Made by a program: the position numbers and the translations under genes. Below the pieces are notes generated by a model, which did no database searches, was not told where the DNA came from, and saw nothing but the letters and a program-made list of their open reading frames with translations. This document shows positions 58,001 to 64,000 of a DNA stretch of 64,000 bases, one piece after another (the stretch's first letter is position 1; each line of letters starts with the position of its first letter). This DNA is from Typhlomys cinereus (lineage: Eukaryota; Chordata; Mammalia; Rodentia; Platacanthomyidae), in assembly GCA_023101885.1 (NCBI GenBank), contig JALPQD010000358.1, positions 434,001 through 498,000 on the forward strand, given 5' to 3'.

Positions 58001-58832
58001 CATTCACTTTCAGGAAATCTTGAATTTCCTTTTTAATTTCTTCCTGAATCCAATTCTCATTCAGCATCATAGTGTTAAGTTTCCAGGAGTTAGTGTATTT
58101 TCTGACTTTTGTTGTGTTGTGGATGTCAAGCTTTAAGCCGTGGTGGTCTGATAAGGTGCAGGCTAGAATTTCAACATTCCTGTATATGTGGAGATTCTTT
58201 TTGTGGCCCAATATGTGATCTATTTTGGAGAAAGTTCCGTGTGCTGCTGAGAAAAATGTGTATTCTTTGGTGCGTGGGTGAAAAGTATGATAGAGATCTG
58301 TAAGGTCCATTTCAGTAAGGGTTTGGGTAAGCTCCAAAGTGTCTCTGTTAAGTTTTTTACCTGTAGATCTATCCCATGTTGAGAGCGTGGTATTGAAATC
58401 CCCAAGAATGATTGTTTTGGGATTGATTTCTCGCTTTAGACATTGTAGGGTTTGCTTAATGAATGTGGGAGGGGCCATATTTGGTGCATATATGTTCAGT
58501 ATTTTGAAGTCTTCCTGGTGAATTGTACCTGTGACTAAAATGTACTATCCATCAGTGTCTCTTATGATTTTCTTTGGTTTGAAGTCCACTTTGTCTGATA
58601 TCATAATGGCTACCCCTGCCTGTTTTCTGCTTCCATTAGCTTGTAGAATTGTTGACCAGCCTTTCATTTTTAAGGCATGCCTATCTTTTGTGGTGAGATA
58701 GGTTTCCTGCAGGCAGCAGATTGATGGATTGTGATTTTTAATCCAAATTTGTTATCTGTGTCTCTTAATCGGTGAATTAAGTCCATTAACATTTAGTGTT
58801 ATAATGGAGAAACTATTTTTAATTCCAGACAT
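55012..58832 (-). pseudogene. L1 ORF2 (copy 12)
   Basis: ATG at 58832 (cat at 58830-58832). The endonuclease is open over 57981-58478, with GDFNTTLSTWDR and intact SDH (LSDHHG). The RT region is open at 56729-57349 and 55012-56727. The catalytic loop reads F-P-D-D: the Ala codon is CCA (56734-56736 on the plus strand is TGG). A frameshift just upstream of it (about 56750) separates the RT parts. The C-terminus runs in frame to the normal end, with [18 protein letters not shown] (the His of the Cys-rich block is Asn) and MYSLMGGS. Full length, but inactive. Confidence 0.93.
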
Positions 58833-58882
58833 TTATTATGTTTAGTAGTTTTTGTAGGTATATTGATTTGCTTTTAATGGTG

Positions 58883-59946
58883 TTATACTTCCCTTCTGTT
58901 CTCCTGGATATGCCTGTTTTTTTCTTTAAGCTTGAGTATCATTTCTTGCGTTTTTTGAAGGCCTGGTTTGGTGGACATGTATCCCTTCAAGTTGTCTTTG
59001 TGCTGGAAGATTTTTCTTTCTCCCTTGATCATGACGGATAGTTTTGCGGGTATATCAGCCTGGGTTGACATTTTTGCTCATTCAATACTTGAAGTATGTC
59101 TCTCCAAGCTCTTCTTGCTTTTACTGTTTCTACTGAGAAGTCATTTGTTATTTTAGTGGGTTTACCTTTAAAAGTGACTTGTTTTTTTTCTCTTGAAACT
59201 CTCAGCACCAGTTTTTTATCTTGAATGTGGAGTGTTTTAACTATTATTTGTTGTGCCGATTTTCTATTTTGGACATATCTGTTTGGGGTGCGGAATGCCT
59301 CTTGTATATGTATGGGCCGCTCTTTTTTTAGATGAGGAAAGTTTTCCTTGATGATCATTTGAAAAATTTCCTCAGGTGTGGTATTTTGAGATTCTTGCTC
59401 TGGTATTCCATGAATACTCATGTTAGGCTTCTTCAGGGTGTCCCATATCTCTTGGATATTTCTCTCAAGTATCTTTTTGGCTTTAACAACCTCTTCCATT
59501 GAGCTGGTTAATACTCCCACTTTATCTTCAAGGTCTGAAATTCTGTTTTCTGTGTCGTTCATTCTGCTGATAAGACTCTCTGTGGAGTTCTTGGTTGAAG
59601 ATAACTTGTGTTTTAGTTCAGTTTTAAACTCTGCTTGAATCTCTTTTAAATGCTCTATGCCAGTTTTTGTTTCTTGCACTGTTTTTCTCAACTCCTCTAA
59701 GTGTCTGTTGTGTTCATCTTCAAAGTGATTGCTTCGGTTATTTAATTCCTCCCGGATTTCCTCTTCCATAGTATTGAACATGGTAATGATCATGTTTTGA
59801 AAGTCGTTATCCTGGGTCAGGCTTTCTTGGCCATTTTCCATGGGTTTGTTCTGGTTGGAGTCTAACATTATGGGATTAATTCCTTCAGTGGGAGATTTGT
59901 TTACTTGAGTGTTGTTTCTCATGGATTTGCACTTTGACTTGGGCAT
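58883..59946 (-). pseudogene. L1 ORF1 (copy 12), one frameshift
   Basis: ATG at 59946 (MPKSKCKSMRNNTQVNKSP) leads 305 codons in one frame: N-terminus, coiled coil (HLEELRKTVQETKTGIEHLK), the DLEDKVGVLTSSMEE segment and the RNA-binding domain with KPTKITNDFS and RRAWRDILQVLNEQKC. A 1-base loss near 59047 breaks it, and the last 50 or so residues continue in another frame to ENRREV and the stop at 58883. It is the best preserved ORF1 in the window. Confidence 0.94.
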
Positions 59947-60335
59947 TGTCGTTTTAAGTCTTAAGATCTTCTTTCAATTTCTGTGCATTTTTCATTGAAC
60001 TGAATTATTTGGCCTGGGGTTCTGTGGGTGGGCGGGGATGGAGCTTAATTAGGTCACGGTGAGTCCCAGCTGGACCGCGCATGACTCCTGGTCTGCAGAG
60101 TGGGGAAAGGTAGGATGGGGCGGGGCAGAGCGCTATTTAACCTGGGGGAGCTTGTGTTGTGCCCGGGCACAGGGGGTCCTCCCCGGCCCTGTGCGGCTCC
60201 GGCTCCGGATGTCTGATGGGAGGAGCTGGGTCCCTTGGGCTGCCTGGGTTTCTGGGGGTGGGTGGGAGCGGAGCTTACCTAGGTAGTGGTGAGTCCCGGC
60301 TGGACTAAGTGCACGTCCCTTGCGGCCAGTGTAGT
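59947..60335 (-). promoter_or_regulatory. L1 5' UTR (copy 12), type A monomers
   Basis: The plus strand holds two units marked by GGAGCTTAATTAGGTCACGG (near 60039) and GGAGCTTACCTAGGTAGTGG (near 60273), about 235 bp apart. Each has a GAGTCCCRGCTGGAC phrase. On the minus strand GTTAAATAGCGCT (60130-60142) is a TATA-like element in the same place as TTAAATAGCGCC near 21344. Confidence 0.8.
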
Positions 60336-61850
60336 GGAAAGGGGAGACATCACTTTTAATTCTCAGCACTTTTTGTGTTTAATGACTTTCATAAGTGTAT
60401 TATTTAGCTTTTAGGTTTTAGTGGTATTATACTTCCCTTCTGTCCTCCTGGATATGCTTATTCTTTCTTCAAACTTGAGTATCTTTTTCAGCATTTTTTG
60501 AAGACCTGGTTTGGTGGTCATGTAAACCTTCAAGTTGTCTTTATGGTGGAAAATTTTTCTTTCATCCTCAGTCATGATTGATAGCTTGTTATATCAGCTT
60601 GGGTTGACATTCTTTGCTTATTCAATACTTGAAGTAGTCTCTCCAAGCTCTTCTGGCTTTTACTGTTTCCATTGAAAAATCGTTTGTTATTTTCATAGGT
60701 TTTCCTTCAAAAGTGACTTATTATTTTCTCTTGAAGCCTTCAGCACATTCTCATTGTCTTGTATATGCAGTGGTTTGACTATTGTTTGCCATGGCGAGTT
60801 TCTATTTTGATCATATCTGTTTGGGATGCATAATGCCTCTTGTATTTGCATGGGTCTCTCTTTCTTTAGATGAGGAAAGTTTTCCTTTTTGATTATTTGA
60901 AAATTTTCTTCAGGTGTGGTATTTTGGGTGTCTTGTTCTGGTATTCCGTGAATGCGCATGTTAGGCTTCTTCAAGGTGCCCCTTAACTCTTGAATATTTC
61001 TCTCAAGTATATTTTTGGCTTTAACAATGTCACTGATTAAACTGCTTAGCTCTTCCACTTTGTCTTTAAGATCTGATATTCTATTTTCTGCTACATTAGA
61101 TCTACTGATAAGACTCTCTGGATTGATGATATCTTGTCTTTTAGTTCAATTTTAAACTCTGCTTGAGATTGTTTTAACTGCACTATGCCTCTATTTTTGT
61201 TCCTTCAATGGCTTTTCTCATCTCCTCCCTGGTGACTGTTGTGTTCTTGTTCAAAGTGGTGGAAGTGGTTATTTAACTCCACCCAGATTTCCTCTTTAAT
61301 TGTTTTGACCATAGTAAAGATCAGGCTTTGAAATCATTATCTCGGGCATGGCTTTATTGGCTATTTTCTGTGTGTTTGTTTTTGTTGGAATCTATCATTA
61401 TGCAGTTCATTCTTTTGGTAGGAGATTTGTTGTCTTGGTTTTTGTTTCTCATGGATTTGTGCTGTGATCTGGGCATTTTTGTTTCATGCCTTAAGACATT
61501 CTTTTTGTTTCTGTGTGTTTTTAGCTGAACCAAATTAGACAGTATTACTACACTTGAGCAGTTATTACTAGTGTTTGCCTTGGAGTTGGATATGGTTGTC
61601 TGGTGGTGGTGTACATCAATTATGTAAGGTTTAGTAGACAGGAAATGAATATTGGTATGGTAGTGCACTTTTCATATTTACTTCGTTGGTGATATGTGAG
61701 GGCGAATAGTATAGTCCCTAAGGTTATATGGTTCTTTGGGTGATTATACGGAAATATTAAACTACAGTGACTAATTTGAGAGGATCAGGATGGTAAAAAG
61801 TGTTTACTTACCTTTGAGCTAGATATGAAGGTTGTCTACCATGTAATGGA
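60336..61850 (-). mobile_element. Old L1 5' half (ORF1 and 5' UTR)
   Basis: It holds the first bases of ORF2 (around 60345-60380), ORF1 and a diverged 5' leader to about 61850. ORF2 is cut by the type A 5' UTR of copy 12 at about 60335. The continuation of its ORF2 is not present on the other side of copy 12 at the expected coordinate. Confidence 0.8.
60427..61476 (-). pseudogene. L1 ORF1 (old copy)
   Basis: ATG at 61476 gives MPRSQHKSMRNKNQDNKSPT. The coiled-coil region has indels near 61120-61200. The central part (60693-61058: KAKNILERNIQELRGTLKKP) is open. The C-terminal domain (60460-60690) has changed frames. The normal stop lies at 60427-60429. The N-terminal sequence differs more from the other copies than they do from each other, so this is an older lineage. 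Confidence 0.85.
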
Positions 61851-62234
61851 ATGATTTTAGAGGACTTTAGGTGAATGATGTTTGTTGCCTATGGTTTTGC
61901 TTTGCTTTCTCTGGACTATTGAATTCTGAAGAGCAGGGAGTCTACCCTAGTCCTATCCAGGGGAGAAAGGCAGAGTGGCTAGTTTGGCCAGGAGATGAAC
62001 TGGGACCTGGGGCATTGCCTAGGGACCTTCCACAGTACCAGAAAGAGAGACTGGGTGCTGTTGTGGCACACAGTTGACCTGGTGTCTGGGGCATGGTCTA
62101 GGGACCTTACCTGAAGAGCATGGAGTCCACTTTGGTGAGGGTCCAGGGCACAAAGGGCATGGTTTATTTAAAGAAAGCTATATTAATCCAGTTTGCAAAA
62201 AAAAGATTCTTTTCATGATTATTAAAATGTTTTG
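61851..62234 (-). promoter_or_regulatory. Possible old L1 5' UTR monomers, tentative
   Basis: Two diverged units share GAAGAGCAGGGAGTCTACCC (61937) / GAAGAGCATGGAGTCCACTT (62113) and GGGGCATTGCCTAGGGACCT (62002) / GGGGCATGGTCTAGGGACCT (62090). Repetition directly upstream of an old L1 leader suggests a third monomer type. It shows no clear match to types A or B. Confidence 0.45.
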
Positions 62235-63246
62235 GGGCTTTGGCCTGGGCTGCGCCCCCAGGGACCCCAGCCCCCTTTCTCCCTCTCGCCTTTGTTTGCG
62301 CAGCCATCCCCAGGTGAGTGAGTCAGTCCACCCAACGCCCCAGCCCCCCAGGTCGCTCCATGTTCGAGACACATGCCTGGGGCTGCCTCGGGCTTTGGCC
62401 TGGGCTATGCCCCCAGGGCCCCAGCCCCCCTTCTCCCTCCCGCGACCTTTGTCCATGCAGCCATACCCAGGTAAGTGAGTCAGTCTGCCCAGCCCCCCAG
62501 CTCCCCAGGTCAACCCGTGTACTAGCAAAACGCCCCAGGCTGCCTCAGGCTTTGGCCTGGGCCGGGCCCCGGGCCCCAGCCCCTTTCTTCCTCCCGCCTG
62601 CCTGTCCGACCAACCGGACAGGACTTGCTCACATTCCTCCATCCCTGGAGCTTGGGAGGGCCACTAAGCCAAGTCCCAGGCCCCAGAGGAAGAATTCTGC
62701 CAGCAACATCAGCCCCTCTGCCTCTCTGGCCCACCGGGGACCCACTGCTACTCAGAATTCAATAGAGTCCAAAGAAAACTCAAGCAAAGTTCTAAGGGTC
62801 AAAGGCTATACATCTAAAAACCTCTACAATATCTTATCACATGGGAGAGATTCTTCACATCCAGCCCAAAGATAAGTAAACCTCCCTTTTTTTTTCACCT
62901 TACTGTTCGTTTCTAATATTAATCACTGTAGATTAACCTTTCCATACAGCCACCCTCAAAACATATACAACTCCAGGGAATACACCACTCACTCTCACAT
63001 ATAACCAAAATACTACATCATAAAAGTGCACTACCATACTAATATTCACCCCCTGTCTACTTAACCTTATTTAACTGATGTACTAACAGCCTAATAGCCT
63101 CAACTAGGAAATAACAATAACAAAAGACAAACACACCCAACCTTAAGGCAAGCACTAGTAACAACTGCCCAAGTGTAGTAATACCAACTAAATCAGTTCA
63201 GTCAAAAACACACAGAAACTGAAAAGCCCTAGAAGACAAAACAACA
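62235..63246 (+). promoter_or_regulatory. L1 5' UTR (copy 14), type B monomers
   Basis: The phrase GGCTTTGGCCTGGGC recurs near 62236, 62391 and 62548 (about 156 bp apart), each followed by CCCCAGG and CCCAGGTGAGTGAGTC-type blocks. Part of the leader from 62690 matches 27935-28502, minus about 30 bp near 62734. Confidence 0.8.
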
Positions 63247-64000
63247 ATGCCCAAGTCAAAGTGCAGACACATGAGAAACAAAACTCAAGGAGACCAGTCT
63301 CCCACTGAAAGAATCAACCCCTTAAGGATGGATTCCAACCAGAACAAATTCACAGAAAATAGCCAAGAAAGCCAAATCCAAGGCAACAACTTTCAAAGTA
63401 TGATCAATACCATGATTAATACTATGAAACAGGAAATCCAAGAGGAATTAACCAACCGCATCAACCACTTTGAACAGGAACACAACAGAGACTTGGAAGA
63501 GTTGAGAAAAACAGTTCAAGAAACAAAAATAGGCATGAGCACTTAAAAAAGTCTCAGGCAGAGTTTAAAATTGAACTAAAAGACAAGTTATCTTCAACCC
63601 AAAGCTTAACAGAGAGTCTTATCAGCAGAACTAACGAAGCAGAAAATAAAATTTCAGACCTTGAAGATAAAGTGGGAGTACTAACCAGCTCAATGGAAGA
63701 GGTTGTTAAAGCCAAAAAGATACTTGAGAGAAATATCCAAGAGATATGGGACACCCCGAAGAAGCCTAACATGCGCATTCATGGAATATCAGAGCAAGAA
63801 ACTCAAAATACCACACCTGAGGAAATTTTTCAAATTATCGTAAATGAAAACTTCCCTCAACTGAAGAATGAGAGGCCCATCCAAATACAAGAGGCATTTC
63901 GCACTCCAAACAGATAGGACCAAAACAGAAAATCACCATGGCAAATAATAGTCAAAACAGTCCACATTCAAGACAAAGAAAAGGTGCTGAGAGCTTCAAG
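63247..64000 (+). pseudogene. L1 ORF1 (copy 14), partial at window end
   Basis: The start is ATG at 63247 (MPKSKCRHMRNKTQGDQSP). A small deletion near 63537 (GGCATGAGCACTTAAAA against GGCATAGAGCAGTTAAAA) causes a frameshift to a stop at 63546. The next part (63672-63917: KAKKILERNIQEIWDTPKKP) ends at TAG 63915-63917. The same nonsense codon occurs in copy 3. The C-terminal domain begins at the edge of the window. Confidence 0.9.

Larger units (their letters stand above)
53966..60335 (-). mobile_element. L1 copy 12, full-length structure
   Basis: Tail TTTTTTTTAACATTTTTTATTATT, complete 3' UTR (53966-55011, 1,046 bp), ORF2 (55012-58832), ORF1 (58883-59946) and a type A 5' UTR with two monomers (59947-60335). 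The total is about 6.37 kb, the most complete element here. Several frameshifts and one RT motif change disable it. I could not find a target duplication. Confidence 0.93.
62235..64000 (+). mobile_element. L1 copy 14, 5' part, continues past the window
   Basis: Type B monomers (62235-62690), leader (62690-63246) and the start of ORF1 are present. It begins back to back with the 5' UTR of the minus-strand L1 to its left. Its 3' part lies beyond the end of the window. Confidence 0.9.

Noticed and set aside
62178..62875. GC-rich open frames of up to 185 residues
   Set aside because: Same cause: type B L1 monomers of copy 14.
1..64000. Search for tRNA genes, rRNA, microRNA-like hairpins or an undescribed gene system
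   Set aside because: Apart from SINE heads with decayed tRNA boxes I saw no credible RNA gene, and no cluster of co-oriented intact genes.

Overview
This window is rodent-type nuclear DNA. It holds almost no host coding capacity and is a dense, nested graveyard of mobile elements. Four things point to a rodent: a large LINE-1 (L1) family with monomer-based 5' UTRs, a B2-like tRNA-derived SINE beginning with a GGGGCTGGAGAGGTGGCTCAG-type head, a B1-like SINE, and a vomeronasal type-2 receptor (V2R) exon. The species cannot be fixed from sequence alone. The SINE structure is not that of standard mouse B2, so a non-murine myomorph (for example a jerboa-like or mole-rat-like lineage) is a guess.

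Layout. 1-2.4 kb: unassigned DNA, a solo MaLR-like LTR and a microsatellite. 2.44-7.96 kb: a 5'-truncated L1 3' UTR (+) split by a minus-strand betaretrovirus-like provirus (2504-7381) with two 405-bp LTRs, a 6-bp target duplication, and gag, pro, pol and env remnants. Two L1 3' tails have invaded the provirus inside its RT region. 8-18 kb: old SINEs, an LTR-like unit, diverged unnamed repeats and DNA in which I see no gene. 18.3-33.5 kb: three plus-strand L1 copies head to tail, carrying three young SINE insertions with clear target duplications. 34.4-38.6 kb: L1 3' ends, mostly minus strand. 38.67-39.53 kb: a broken 7TM exon of a V2R gene, the only host-gene relic. 41.4-43.3 kb: an L1 with a twin-priming inversion. 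45.5-62.2 kb: a stack of minus-strand L1s, two of them near full length. 62.2-64 kb: the start of a plus-strand L1 that runs off the window.

No gene appears intact. Every L1 ORF1 or ORF2 I could follow carries a stop, frameshift, deletion or insertion, and so do the provirus genes and the V2R exon. The biology here is repeat dynamics: target-primed reverse transcription with target duplications, twin priming, LTR retrovirus insertion and decay, two types of L1 promoter monomer, and two short template-copied insertions. One of these is an inverted 100-bp copy whose donor can be named from a private sequence variant.

I found no CRISPR array, tRNA, rRNA, operon or recognisable new gene system. 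The most unusual signals are the two templated insertions inside L1 copies (48857-48957 and 42731-42763), the LTR of the provirus joined directly to mid-gag sequence, and a premature stop shared by two L1 copies that lie about 34 kb apart.
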